Below, one piece after another: positions 17,957 through 27,517 of a DNA stretch of 64,000 nt. The notes beneath the pieces are model-generated. The model was not told the DNA's origin. It saw only the letters and a program-made list of their open reading frames with translations, and searched no databases. The stretch spans positions 27,402 through 91,401 of the forward strand of contig WRHV01000004.1 of NCBI GenBank assembly GCA_009783065.1, given 5' to 3'. The number at the start of each line of letters is the position of its first letter. The stretch's first letter is position 1. The position numbers and the translations under genes were made by a program. This DNA comes from Betaproteobacteria bacterium (GTDB lineage Bacteria > Pseudomonadota > Gammaproteobacteria > Burkholderiales > Burkholderiaceae).

Positions 17957-19447
17957 ATGAGAGACAGCCAGTGGTTCAATGCCCTTTTGCAGACATCATT
18001 CGATGAAATTTATATCATTGACGGCCAAACATCACGCATTTTGCACGCTAGTAAATCGGCATGTGCTAATCTGCAAAGACCGTTTGACGAATTGCGCGGC
18101 TTGCCTTTTTCAACTCTGGCAGCCTCTTCGTCAGAAACACAGCTTGAACACTGCCTGCACTCTCTAAACAAACGAACCCGCAATAAAGAACCGCTTGGTT
18201 TCAGTGCGGTTTTCGTCAGAAAAAACGGAACAGCTTACCCTATCCTTTTTCGCTTACAAAAATGTAAGATCAATCAAATACCGACGATCATCGCTGTCGG
18301 TCAGCCGCAAATCCCCCGGAAAAAGGAAGACGCCGATGCCCAACATGCTTCCAACGCATTTAAAATCCCGGATCTGCAATCGGAAAATGATACGCCCTGG
18401 CTCGTCTATCAAATCATCCAAAAAAACGACGGAAGTATCTCTTTCCCTTACCTAAGCAACGGCTGTAAACACCTGCTAGGCATCACACAGAATCAGCTCT
18501 ATGCCAATCCTGATCTTTTTCTCTCATTAATTCTTCCCCAGGACCGTGATTCATACATTGAATCGATGGCCGATTCTGCCATTTATATGAAAAGCTGGAA
18601 CTGGGAAGGCCGCATCTGGGTCGATTCCATCAAGGAAATCCGGTGGATCAACCTGCTTGCCACGCCGTTTCAACTGAATGATGGCAGTATGCAATGGGAA
18701 GGCATTATGACCAACATCACTCAAAACAAGCAGGATGAAATGGAAATCAAGCTTTCAAGGACACGGCTTGCCGAGCTTTCTGCGCACATTGAGGAAGTCA
18801 AAGAACGGGAACGCACTCAGATATCACGCGAAATACACGATGACCTTGGCGGTAACCTGACTGCCATCAAAATGGCCCTCGCACTGCTGACAAAACGCCT
18901 TCCGAAAAATCGTCCTGAACTATCTGAAAAGGCAGAATATCTTGACCAGCTTGTAGACAGAACCATCGAAGCTGCCCATCGCATCTCCAGCAATATGCGT
19001 CCAAGTATTCTGGATATCGGCATTGTGGCGGCTCTGGAATGGCAGGCGGGCGAATTTACACGCCAATCAGGTATCCCATGCCACTTTGAATCCACAGCCC
19101 CGGAAATACAATTACAGCCCGCACAGTCAACCGCGCTTTTCCGCATTGCCCAGGAAGCGCTAACCAATATTGCCCGCCATGCTGAAGCCAGCAAGGTTTC
19201 CATTGAACTAACGACCAGCAGATCACACGTCCAGCTCAAAATTACCGACAATGGAAAAGGCATCTCCGTCGCGGATCGTATGAAACCGCAATCCTTTGGC
19301 ATTCGCGGCATGATCGAACGCGCGCATGCGCTTGCCGGAAAAATATCCTTTGACTCTGTGCCGAAAAAACGAAATACCATCACTGTCGTGATACCGTTCA
19401 CTGATTTGTTTTTTAACCCGGAAATAAGCTTGCCGGTAAAAAATTGA
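17957..19447 (+). CDS. cytoplasmic PAS-domain sensor histidine kinase, NarL-partner (HisKA_3) type
   Basis: 496 residues without a membrane segment. Two PAS-like regions cover roughly residues 5-120 and 135-260. A HisKA_3 dimerisation helix follows with ERERTQISREIHDDLGGNLTAIK, phospho-acceptor His294. The HATPase domain at roughly 380-485 shows QEALTNIARHAEASKV (N box) and DNGKGI (G1). It senses a cytoplasmic signal and should phosphorylate the regulator encoded 38 bases downstream. Confidence 0.9.
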   Translation: MRDSQWFNALLQTSFDEIYIIDGQTSRILHASKSACANLQRPFDELRGLPFSTLAASSSETQLEHCLHSLNKRTRNKEPLGFSAVFVRKNGTAYPILFRLQKCKINQIPTIIAVGQPQIPRKKEDADAQHASNAFKIPDLQSENDTPWLVYQIIQKNDGSISFPYLSNGCKHLLGITQNQLYANPDLFLSLILPQDRDSYIESMADSAIYMKSWNWEGRIWVDSIKEIRWINLLATPFQLNDGSMQWEGIMTNITQNKQDEMEIKLSRTRLAELSAHIEEVKERERTQISREIHDDLGGNLTAIKMALALLTKRLPKNRPELSEKAEYLDQLVDRTIEAAHRISSNMRPSILDIGIVAALEWQAGEFTRQSGIPCHFESTAPEIQLQPAQSTALFRIAQEALTNIARHAEASKVSIELTTSRSHVQLKITDNGKGISVADRMKPQSFGIRGMIERAHALAGKISFDSVPKKRNTITVVIPFTDLFFNPEISLPVKN

Positions 19448-19485
19448 CTACACTCTCGTCATATTCCACTTTTTATTAAAGAATC

Positions 19486-20136
19486 GTGAAAGAAAAAAAC
19501 CTCATCCGTGTCATGATTGTTGACGACCACGCCATTGTTCGAGAGGGATTAAAGCAAATCCTGGCGGATACGAACGATATTGTCGTGATCGGGGAAGCAG
19601 AAAACGGGCTGGAAGCCATCAAGCTGGCCCGAACACAGGAAGCGGATATCATGCTTTTGGACATCACGATGCCAGACAAAAACGGCATTGAAGTCTTAAA
19701 GCAGATTCATAAGGAAAGACAAAAACTCTCCATCCTCATGCTTTCCATGCACCGTGAGGATCAGTATGCTATACGCGCACTCAAAGCAGGGGCCGTCGGC
19801 TATCTCAACAAACAAAGCGCTCCAAATGAACTCGTCAAAGCCATTCGCCAAGTTGCGGCAGGAAACAAATATATCAGTCCGGCATTAGCACAAGAACTGG
19901 CCCATCATGTGACCGCAAACTCAGAAAAAATGCCCCATGAATCCCTGTCTGACCGGGAATTTCAGACATTGCTGATGATTGCAGGGGGAAAATCCGTGTC
20001 AGATATTGCCGCTGAACTCTCGCTATCCGTTAAAACCGTCAGCGAATACCGCTCCCGGCTGCTATCAAAAATGAGTCTGAAAAACAATGCGGAACTGATG
20101 CATTACGCCATCCGGCACAAACTGGTTGTTGAATAA
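19486..20136 (+). CDS. NarL/FixJ-family response regulator
   Basis: 216 residues. The receiver domain has acidic Asp13/Asp14, phospho-acceptor Asp59 (MLLDITMPDKNG) and the Lys of NKQSAP. A LuxR-type HTH at roughly residues 145-210 reads LSDREFQTLLMIAGGKSVSDIA...LSVKTVSEYRSRLLSKM. The start is a GTG at 19486. Partner of the upstream kinase. Its target genes are unknown, but neighbouring diguanylate cyclase genes are candidates. Confidence 0.92.
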   Translation: MKEKNLIRVMIVDDHAIVREGLKQILADTNDIVVIGEAENGLEAIKLARTQEADIMLLDITMPDKNGIEVLKQIHKERQKLSILMLSMHREDQYAIRALKAGAVGYLNKQSAPNELVKAIRQVAAGNKYISPALAQELAHHVTANSEKMPHESLSDREFQTLLMIAGGKSVSDIAAELSLSVKTVSEYRSRLLSKMSLKNNAELMHYAIRHKLVVE

Positions 20137-20301
20137 TCACGTTATGACAAAAATTCTTTAAACCACGCCAAGTGAAATGAATGCAAAACAATTTATCACT
20201 TTAAAAAAACGTGGAATAATATATCGCTATATATGGAAATAAAAGTGATTCTTTTGCTGCCGGCAAGTTTTAGCGGTTGATTCCCAGACCGTATAAACAA
20301 A

Positions 20302-21933
20302 ATGAATAATAAACCACAACCTAAAAAATCGACTGCGGATATTGCCAGGGAAGCTTTTCGTCTTCTTGGAGCCCGGCGAACGGCTCCAACCCCTGATGCT
20401 TACAAAGCCGCTTTTTTTGAAGTTGTAGGAATCGAACCATCCAGTGACACGTCAAAGGAAGAATCTTTCTCCAAAAAATTGACTGAAAAAAAGAATGAAG
20501 AAGATAAAAATTATGCCGAAATAGTCGCTATTCTCGAAAATTTTGCACAAAACCTGATTCGCTTTCATGATGAATTTGCCAATAACGGATCGCAACTTCT
20601 AGCGGCTATACAAGCGAACGATTTCAAAAAATGTAATAAATTGCTGGATGAATTGTTAAAACAATATCTGAAACCAGTATCCAGTTCTACACCACTATCC
20701 AATCCGGAGCCTGCCAAAAACCCCAAACGTAATCTAACCAATGAATTACGTGATCTGTTGATCCGGACGCTTTCTTTTGGTTTGACAACGCTCCTGTACG
20801 ATACGCCGGACCTGGCTAATGAAGCGGAAAATTTGGGAGAAGCGCTAAAAACAGCAGAAGATGAGAAGGCATTTGAAGAAATTACCAAACGTTTAAAACA
20901 GCTCTGCTTCCAAATCGAAATGAAAGGTGCGAGCAGTGCTGAGCAACAGGAATTGCTCCTGCGCCTTTTCAGGTTGCTGCTCAACAACATTGGAGAACTC
21001 CTGGAAGATGACAGCTGGCTTCGGGGACAAATTGAAATCATACAGGAACTGATCGCCGGATCGGTTAGTTTCCGTGCGCTGGAAGATGCCGAAAGTAACC
21101 TAAAAGAAGTCATCTACAAACAGGGACTGTTAAAACACAGCCTGAATGAAACCAAGGAAAGCATCAAGCGAATGATGATCAGCTTTATCGAGCAGCTGAG
21201 CTTCATGACAGAAAATACAGGCAACTACCACAATCGCATCCAGACACTCTCTGAAAAAATCAGCAAAACCAGCAATGTCATTGAGCTCAATGCCATATTG
21301 GAAATGATTATGCACGAAACCAAAGCCATTCAGACGAATACGCTTGTCTCACTTAATCAGATGCAATCGACGCATGCAAGGGTGGAAGAAGCTGAGATGC
21401 GAGCCAAAGATCTCGAAAACCAGCTTGAACAGATGAGTGAACTCGTTCGTGAAGACAAGCTCACCGGCAGCCTGAACCGGCGTGGCATGGAGGACGTATT
21501 CGAGCGGGAAATTGCGCGCTCGGAAAGACACGACTCACCACTGTGCATCGCTTTGCTGGACCTGGACAACTTCAAGATGCTCAATGACACCTATGGCCAT
21601 TTAGCTGGTGACGATGCCCTGATCCATCTGGTTCGTATCGTCAAGCAGACACTCCGTCCCACGGATGTCGTTGCGCGGTATGGCGGTGAGGAATTTGTCA
21701 TCCTTTTCCCGGAAACCCAGATTAATGACGCCATCTTTGTGATGCAACGCCTGCAAAGAGAATTAACGAAGCATTTCTTCATGCACAATCAGGAGCATAT
21801 CCTGATTACATTCAGTGCCGGCGTTGCCCTGCGCAAAAAAGATGAAAACTGGGATATGGTTACGCATCGCGCAGACAAAGCCATGTATGCTGCAAAAAAA
21901 GCGGGTAAAAATCGGGTTTTCGCAGCAGAATAA
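20302..21933 (+). CDS. diguanylate cyclase with long helical N-terminal region
   Basis: 543 residues. The N-terminus TADIAREAFRLLGARRTAPTPDAY is a motif seen in a betaproteobacterial diguanylate cyclase group. A long helical, coiled-coil-like region runs to about residue 375. The GGDEF domain has DKLTGSLNRRG, LDLDNFKMLNDTYGHLAGDDAL and an intact GGEEF, with an RPTD product-inhibition site exactly five residues upstream. It should make cyclic di-GMP and be feedback-inhibited. No membrane segment was seen. It lies 165 bases after the response regulator. Confidence 0.92.
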   Translation: MNNKPQPKKSTADIAREAFRLLGARRTAPTPDAYKAAFFEVVGIEPSSDTSKEESFSKKLTEKKNEEDKNYAEIVAILENFAQNLIRFHDEFANNGSQLLAAIQANDFKKCNKLLDELLKQYLKPVSSSTPLSNPEPAKNPKRNLTNELRDLLIRTLSFGLTTLLYDTPDLANEAENLGEALKTAEDEKAFEEITKRLKQLCFQIEMKGASSAEQQELLLRLFRLLLNNIGELLEDDSWLRGQIEIIQELIAGSVSFRALEDAESNLKEVIYKQGLLKHSLNETKESIKRMMISFIEQLSFMTENTGNYHNRIQTLSEKISKTSNVIELNAILEMIMHETKAIQTNTLVSLNQMQSTHARVEEAEMRAKDLENQLEQMSELVREDKLTGSLNRRGMEDVFEREIARSERHDSPLCIALLDLDNFKMLNDTYGHLAGDDALIHLVRIVKQTLRPTDVVARYGGEEFVILFPETQINDAIFVMQRLQRELTKHFFMHNQEHILITFSAGVALRKKDENWDMVTHRADKAMYAAKKAGKNRVFAAE

Positions 21934-22036
21934 TCCCGCTAAACCACCGACAAACTGAAAGCAAAAAATGCTGGAAATTCCCCAAACAGGCGAATTTCCG
22001 CAAGAATGTGTTCTTTTATTAAATGGTTTCTTTTCT

Positions 22037-23764
22037 TTAAAAAGTGACGACCTCGTTCATGCCAGCTTCTTTTACTTTATAAAGCATGTCATCAGCCTGC
22101 GAAATAAAGTCGTCAACCGAAACATTTTTCCGCGAAGGCCATCGTGTAATGATGCCAATGCTGGCAGTCACTCCTATTTGTTTCCCGCCTATACTGAAAG
22201 TGGCCGTACTCTCAATTTTTGCACGAATTCGCTCGGCAGCATCTTTCGCTCTGATTGAATCCGTTTCCGGCAGCAATATAATAAAGTCGGAATTATCGTC
22301 TTTCCAGCGCGCAACAAAATCAATCGTACCCCTGATAGATTCCATAATGACTTGGCCAATTTTTTGCAATGCCACATCACCTTGTTCATACCCGCATGTA
22401 TCATTGTAGTCTTTGAATTTGTCTAGGTCGACCAACAAAATACTGATAGGCGCCTTTTCCCTTATCGCACGATTCCATTCCAAATCCAAACGATGATCAA
22501 AACTGCGCCTGCTTGGTATTCCTGTCAACTTGTCTTTCCAGCCAAATTTTGCCAACTCTAAAATGTTGCCTGCAAGTACTTTATAATTGCCGGGAAATTC
22601 CCCTGTATCAAAACGGTAATTGTGGTTGCCTCTCTCATGCTCGAGAATCATCTCATTAGTATATCCAAGCAGCTTGCGCAGGGAATCCTGTACCATCCCC
22701 AAAGACTTACCCAGTTGACCTACCTCATCCTCACCCTTTGCGTCTATTCTGACATTCAGGTCCCCTTCCGCGATACGGTTCGCATTTTTTGACAACATAA
22801 TAATGGGGCGACTGAATAATGAAATCACAAAAAATAGTAATGTCATGGATATGGCAAACCCGATTAAGCCGGTAATAACGGAATTCTTAATAAAATCTTC
22901 TGATAAATCCCTTGATAGATCCTTTGATAAATCCAGAGCCATAACAGCAAGAACTTTATTTTGGGAATCCAACAGCGGCTTGTAATAAGTCTTCTGGCGT
23001 TCTCCCAGTAGATTTACATCGTCAAAATATTCCGTTTTTTCAACCAGAATTTTCGCCAAAGTAGAAGTAAGCTTTACGTCTGTGACTCGTTGCTTGTTCC
23101 TCATCAGCGTCGTGATAATTTTTTTATTGTCATAGAAAAGGGAAACATCAAAACCAAAAAGCTCTTTTATTTTCCGCATCACGCTATCGTCATCCAACCT
23201 TACACCTGCAGAAATAGCGCCTAATAGCGTACCATCCGTATCATACACAGGCGATCCGGTGCAAATAAAAACCTTTACAAAGGGCCCGGATTCAAAGTGC
23301 GTCGACACTTCACCGTTTAACACGCTTTGCACATCCGAGTGATTCAAAATCGAACCGCCGGAATCAGTATCAGGGATCCTTGCCAGCACCTTACCTTTAC
23401 TGTCGTATATGGTGAAATTCATCGCCGGGAAGAAGGAATCCACTACCGGGAACCTCTCGCGAACAGGCATAAAAATGTTGATTAATTCGCTCTTATCACG
23501 ATTTTTGATGGCTTTTACGAAATTGGGATCCCGTGCTATTAAAAGGGCAGCTGATCGAGAATACTTTTTGCCTGCATCAAGGTAAACATCCAGGCTGTGA
23601 GCGCTGACGCGAAGCTGTTCTTCTACAAGAGACTCATCAAATATAAGAGAATCGCTAAGTTTTATAACTCTTGCAAATAAACAAAAATTTATGACAACAG
23701 TAAAAAGAATTAAAATGATAGCCGTTGAAAAAATAATTTTGTTCTTGAAACTTTTTTTTAACAT
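22037..23764 (-). CDS. membrane dCache-HAMP receptor with degenerate GGDEF domain
   Basis: 575 residues from the ATG at 23764; an ATG 27 bases upstream is possible. An N-terminal helix (IIFSTAIILILFTVVINFCLF) is followed by a periplasmic double-Cache domain of roughly residues 40-280 and a second helix (VITGLIGFAISMTLLFFVISLF). HAMP (RIAEGDLNVRIDAKGEDEVGQL) and a GGDEF fold with DKLTGIPSRRSF and LLVDLDKFKDYND come next. The GG[D/E]EF signature is replaced by WKDDNSDF, two residues longer, and no RxxD site is in register. It binds a small extracellular ligand; cyclase activity is doubtful. Confidence 0.88.
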   Translation of the reverse strand: MLKKSFKNKIIFSTAIILILFTVVINFCLFARVIKLSDSLIFDESLVEEQLRVSAHSLDVYLDAGKKYSRSAALLIARDPNFVKAIKNRDKSELINIFMPVRERFPVVDSFFPAMNFTIYDSKGKVLARIPDTDSGGSILNHSDVQSVLNGEVSTHFESGPFVKVFICTGSPVYDTDGTLLGAISAGVRLDDDSVMRKIKELFGFDVSLFYDNKKIITTLMRNKQRVTDVKLTSTLAKILVEKTEYFDDVNLLGERQKTYYKPLLDSQNKVLAVMALDLSKDLSRDLSEDFIKNSVITGLIGFAISMTLLFFVISLFSRPIIMLSKNANRIAEGDLNVRIDAKGEDEVGQLGKSLGMVQDSLRKLLGYTNEMILEHERGNHNYRFDTGEFPGNYKVLAGNILELAKFGWKDKLTGIPSRRSFDHRLDLEWNRAIREKAPISILLVDLDKFKDYNDTCGYEQGDVALQKIGQVIMESIRGTIDFVARWKDDNSDFIILLPETDSIRAKDAAERIRAKIESTATFSIGGKQIGVTASIGIITRWPSRKNVSVDDFISQADDMLYKVKEAGMNEVVTF

Positions 23765-24068
23765 ATTAATATTAATTGCGGCGAATTGCATTCTTGACAA
23801 CGTTTTCACCTGGAAATGTTTATTCTTGGCAAGATTGTAGCACACCTAACAAAACTAAAAGTTAATTTATATTATTTCACAAAAAAATCAGAAAAAACGG
23901 CATGCGCTATTTGCTCATCATTGCAAAAATGGGAGCAAATTGAACGATTGATGCAGAAAATAATCTGCTTATATTGTTTTTCTCATACAATCTGGACTCG
24001 AAAAACATCCGGGGAAAACAAACAGAAAACCTGCCTGTTTTTTTGCATTTACTTTATTGGAGACTGCG
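23765..24068. other. 304-base divergent spacer between the dCache protein and the decarboxylase
   Basis: AT-rich region serving two divergent genes. It carries the decarboxylase promoter candidate at 23948-23975 and the GGAGA Shine-Dalgarno at about 24059. I saw no RNA gene or recognisable open frame. Confidence 0.5.
23948..23975 (+). promoter_or_regulatory. candidate promoter of the Arg/Lys/Orn decarboxylase gene
   Basis: TTGATG, 16 bases, TATATT. The spacer holds a small inverted repeat (GCAGA...TCTGC) between the boxes, which could be a binding site. It lies about 93 bases before the start codon. Confidence 0.35.
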
Positions 24069-26321
24069 ATGAAATTCCGCTTTCCTATTGTCATTATTGA
24101 TGAAGACTACCGCTCTGAAAACACCTCAGGGCTCGGTATACGCGCACTGGCGCAAGCCATCGAAAATGAAGGCATGGAAGTGCTGGGCGTAACCAGTTAT
24201 GGCGACCTGTCACAGTTTGCACAGCAGCAATCTCGCGCCTCGGCATTCATTCTGTCTATTGATGATGAAGAATTCGGCGCAGGAACGGAATCCGAAGTCA
24301 ATGAAGCGCTGGAACCGCTTCGGGCGTTTGTCGAAGAAATCCGCTATAAGAATGCCGATATCCCGATTTATCTCTATGGTGAAACCCGCACTTCGCGTCA
24401 TATCCCCAACGACCTGCTACGGGAACTGCACGGATTCATCCATATGTTTGAGGATACACCTGAATTTGTCGCCCGTCACATTATCCGTGAGGCAAAAGCC
24501 TATCTGGACGGGCTTGCCCCACCGTTTTTCCGCGCGCTGATGCAGTATGCGCAGGATGGCTCCTATTCCTGGCATTGCCCAGGCCATTCCGGCGGTGTTG
24601 CCTTTCTCAAATCACCAATAGGACAAATGTTTCACCAGTTTTTCGGTGAAAACATGCTCCGCGCTGACGTCTGCAATGCGGTTGAAGAACTTGGACAATT
24701 GCTTGACCATACAGGGCCGGTCGTTCGAAGCGAACGCAACGCCGCCCGTATTTTCAATGCCGATCATTGCTATTTCGTCACAAACGGCACATCGACATCC
24801 AACAAAATCGTCTGGCACTCGACCATTGCCGCCGGCGACATTGTCGTCGTAGACCGCAACTGTCATAAGTCAGTGCTGCATGCCATCATCATGACCGGCG
24901 CCATACCGGTCTTTCTGATGCCGACCCGCAATCACTACGGCATCATCGGCCCCATTCCCAAAGCAGAGTTTGAACCGGAAAATATTCGCCGGAAAATCGA
25001 GGCAAACCCATTTGCCCGTGATGCCGCGATCAGAAAACCCCGTGTGCTGACGCTGACGCAATCGACTTATGACGGCATTATTTATAACGTGGAAACCCTT
25101 AAGGAAATGCTTGACGGCGAGATTGATACGCTCCATTTTGATGAAGCCTGGTTGCCGCATGCCACTTTCCATGATTTCTACAAAGACATGCATGCCATCG
25201 GTAAAAACTCCACACGCGCCAAGAAATCGATCATTTTTTCAACGCAATCAACTCATAAATTGCTTGCAGGCCTGTCGCAGGCTTCACAGATCCTGGTTCA
25301 GGATTCAGAAACCGTCAAACTAGACCAGGATGTTTTTAACGAAGCCTTCCTGATGCATACATCCACTTCTCCGCAATACGCCATCATCGCTTCCTGTGAT
25401 GTGGCCGCCGCCATGATGGAACCGCCTGGCGGAACGGCCCTGGTCGAAGAATCCCTTTTGGAAGCGCTTGATTTCAGGCGCGCCATGAAAAAAGTATCCC
25501 AGGAATATGGGCAAGACTGGTGGTTTAAGGTTTGGGGACCCGATCAATTTGCCGAGGACAATATCGGGGAACGCGAGGACTGGCTGATACGCGCTGAAGA
25601 TACCTGGCATGGATTTGGAAATATTGCCCCCGGATTCAATATGCTTGATCCGATCAAGGCCACCATTATCACCCCAGGACTCTCGCTGGACGGCAACTTT
25701 AACGAAACAGGTATTCCTGCCTCCATTGTAAAAACCTATCTGGCCGAGCATGGCGTGATTATCGAAAAATGCGGCCTATATTCCTTTTTTATCATGTTCA
25801 CCATCGGCATTACCAAAGGCCGCTGGAATACGCTTCTCACCGCCTTGCAGCAATTCAAGGATGACTACGACAAAAATCAGCCGATATGGCGTATTCTGCC
25901 GGAATTTGCCGCCCGTTCACCGCAATATGAACGCTTTGGACTCAGGGAACTCTGCCAGAACATTCACGATTTTTACCGTGAATATGATGTCGCCCGCCTG
26001 ACAACGGAAATGTACCTCTCCGATATGATCCCGGCGATGAAACCGGCTGATGCCTTCGCCAGAATGGCACATCGGAAAATCGAGCGTGTACCGATTGACG
26101 AACTGGAAGGCCGGGTAACGGCCATTCTACTGACGCCCTATCCTCCCGGCATCCCTCTTCTTATCCCGGGCGAGCGCTTTAATAAAACCATTGTGGACTA
26201 TCTCAAATTTGCCAGGGACTTCAATGAAAAATTCCCAGGGTTTGAGACAGATGTGCACGGCCTCATCACACGGGAAACAAATGGAAAACGCGGGTATTTT
26301 GTGGACTGCGTAACGGATTGA
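24069..26321 (+). CDS. Orn/Lys/Arg decarboxylase, major (class III PLP) family
   Basis: 750 residues, matching the AdiA/LdcC/SpeC class with an N-terminal wing domain, a PLP core and a C-terminal domain. The PLP-binding Lys397 is in STHKLLAGLSQAS, and the core motif HFDEAWLPHATFH is present. The ATG at 24069 has a GGAGA site eight bases upstream. Length and HSTHK-type context favour arginine or lysine over ornithine, but the substrate cannot be settled by eye. The reaction consumes a proton and gives agmatine or cadaverine, so it may serve acid tolerance or polyamine supply. Confidence 0.88.
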   Translation: MKFRFPIVIIDEDYRSENTSGLGIRALAQAIENEGMEVLGVTSYGDLSQFAQQQSRASAFILSIDDEEFGAGTESEVNEALEPLRAFVEEIRYKNADIPIYLYGETRTSRHIPNDLLRELHGFIHMFEDTPEFVARHIIREAKAYLDGLAPPFFRALMQYAQDGSYSWHCPGHSGGVAFLKSPIGQMFHQFFGENMLRADVCNAVEELGQLLDHTGPVVRSERNAARIFNADHCYFVTNGTSTSNKIVWHSTIAAGDIVVVDRNCHKSVLHAIIMTGAIPVFLMPTRNHYGIIGPIPKAEFEPENIRRKIEANPFARDAAIRKPRVLTLTQSTYDGIIYNVETLKEMLDGEIDTLHFDEAWLPHATFHDFYKDMHAIGKNSTRAKKSIIFSTQSTHKLLAGLSQASQILVQDSETVKLDQDVFNEAFLMHTSTSPQYAIIASCDVAAAMMEPPGGTALVEESLLEALDFRRAMKKVSQEYGQDWWFKVWGPDQFAEDNIGEREDWLIRAEDTWHGFGNIAPGFNMLDPIKATIITPGLSLDGNFNETGIPASIVKTYLAEHGVIIEKCGLYSFFIMFTIGITKGRWNTLLTALQQFKDDYDKNQPIWRILPEFAARSPQYERFGLRELCQNIHDFYREYDVARLTTEMYLSDMIPAMKPADAFARMAHRKIERVPIDELEGRVTAILLTPYPPGIPLLIPGERFNKTIVDYLKFARDFNEKFPGFETDVHGLITRETNGKRGYFVDCVTD

Positions 26322-26357
26322 ACATGAAAAACTTTGTCAGCCGATGGCTGGCAAAGT

Positions 26358-26882
26358 TTAATCATCGCTGCGTGTATAGGCCATAATCACTTTTGTATGT
26401 CGGGAAAACTGCTTTAACAATTCTGCCCGTTTTCCCAGTTCAAAATCGTCAAAATCAAAACCCGGCGCCACGGTACATCCGACAAAGGAAAACCCTGCCC
26501 CATCAACCGGCCTGGCGCCAAACCAATAGCCTGCCGGCACAACATACTGCACCCATTCACCTGCTGCGACATTTTGTCCTAGCAACACTTCGGAAAATTT
26601 CCCTTCCGGTGAAATCATGACCAAACGTAATGCGCCTCCCAGGTAAAAATGCCAGATCTCATCCTGTCGGATCCTGTGCAAAGCGGAAAAATCACCTTCC
26701 TTCAACAAATACAGGATGGCCGTACCGACATTTCTCGTTCCGATAAAACCTTCCGGTAAATAGTGCACCGGAATCACTTCAGACGAACGATAAGTTTCTG
26801 CATAATGCCCGCCTTCCGGATGTGTTTTTAACTGGTATTGCCTGATAATTTCCGATGCTTTTTCCTGATCCTGGCTTGTCAT
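26358..26882 (-). CDS. cupin protein of the DUF985 family
   Basis: 174 residues. Cupin motifs are visible: HPEGGHYAETYRSS near the N-terminus, LHRIRQDEIWHFYLGGALRLVMI in the centre and FVGCTVAPGFDFDDFELG at the end. This DUF985 pattern occurs in small proteins proposed to bind a metal or a sugar-like ligand. I start at the ATG at 26882; a GTG 27 bases upstream is in frame. It converges with the decarboxylase gene. Function not established. Confidence 0.88.
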   Translation of the reverse strand: MTSQDQEKASEIIRQYQLKTHPEGGHYAETYRSSEVIPVHYLPEGFIGTRNVGTAILYLLKEGDFSALHRIRQDEIWHFYLGGALRLVMISPEGKFSEVLLGQNVAAGEWVQYVVPAGYWFGARPVDGAGFSFVGCTVAPGFDFDDFELGKRAELLKQFSRHTKVIMAYTRSDD

Positions 26883-27517
26883 GTCAACTTTCACTCTTTC
26901 ACACCGCACCCAGCCAGCATGCTGAAAACGGATTCTCGTAAATGTAAAAAATGCCAGGAAACCGTTGCTTCTGACATTTCTGCAAATCCCGTTCTAAATG
27001 AATATCTCAGAACCGTTCAAACAATCGTATTATTATCAATTTCTTGCAGGAAAACCAACTTGCTGAACATCGGCATCCCCATGCGCATATTCGAAAAGAG
27101 AATCCATCTTGCGGTTCTTGTTCAAATATCGGCTTATCCTCCTAGCATATCAGATGCTACAACATGATTAACCGGATTCCGGAATAACAAAGCCGAAACA
27201 AAGCATACCGAGAGGGTGAAATAGGCCGCTATTTCTCTTGCTTTTCAGTTTGCACCCGAATGCTTCATGAGCATTTCCTTTTTTGAAATCAAAGATCAAT
27301 ACGTCAAAACCAAGCTATCTTATGAATCGCTTTGTCTGGTAGATTCAGAATACAAATAGATTGTTACAAACCAGTGACTTGGAAATACTTTGTTGACTGG
27401 AAAAGAAAAACGCCCAGACATTTCGGGCGTTTTTATCAGAAACAACAACAAAATTATTTAGCCTGAAATTACTTTTTCCTTTTTAACAATCTCAGTATCT
27501 GCTTTCGCCACGCGCTT
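26883..27517. other. 635-base spacer between the cupin gene and aquaporin
   Basis: No convincing intact gene. The plus strand has an open frame at 26920-27167 of low coding quality. It also has a stretch at 27228-27359 that reads as a plausible protein fragment ending KDQYVKTKLSYESLCLVDSE. A strong hairpin terminator lies at 27406-27434. The region looks like decayed coding sequence plus regulatory DNA. Confidence 0.4.
27406..27434. terminator. bidirectional intrinsic terminator downstream of aquaporin
   Basis: Arms AAAAACGCCC and GGGCGTTTTT with a 9-base loop. T-runs follow on both strands. It lies 84 bases beyond the aquaporin stop on the minus strand. Confidence 0.85.

Noticed and set aside
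26838..27167. 109-codon plus-strand frame beside the cupin gene
   Set aside because: The first part is antisense to the cupin start and the rest has weak coding character; I keep it only as a comment on the spacer.
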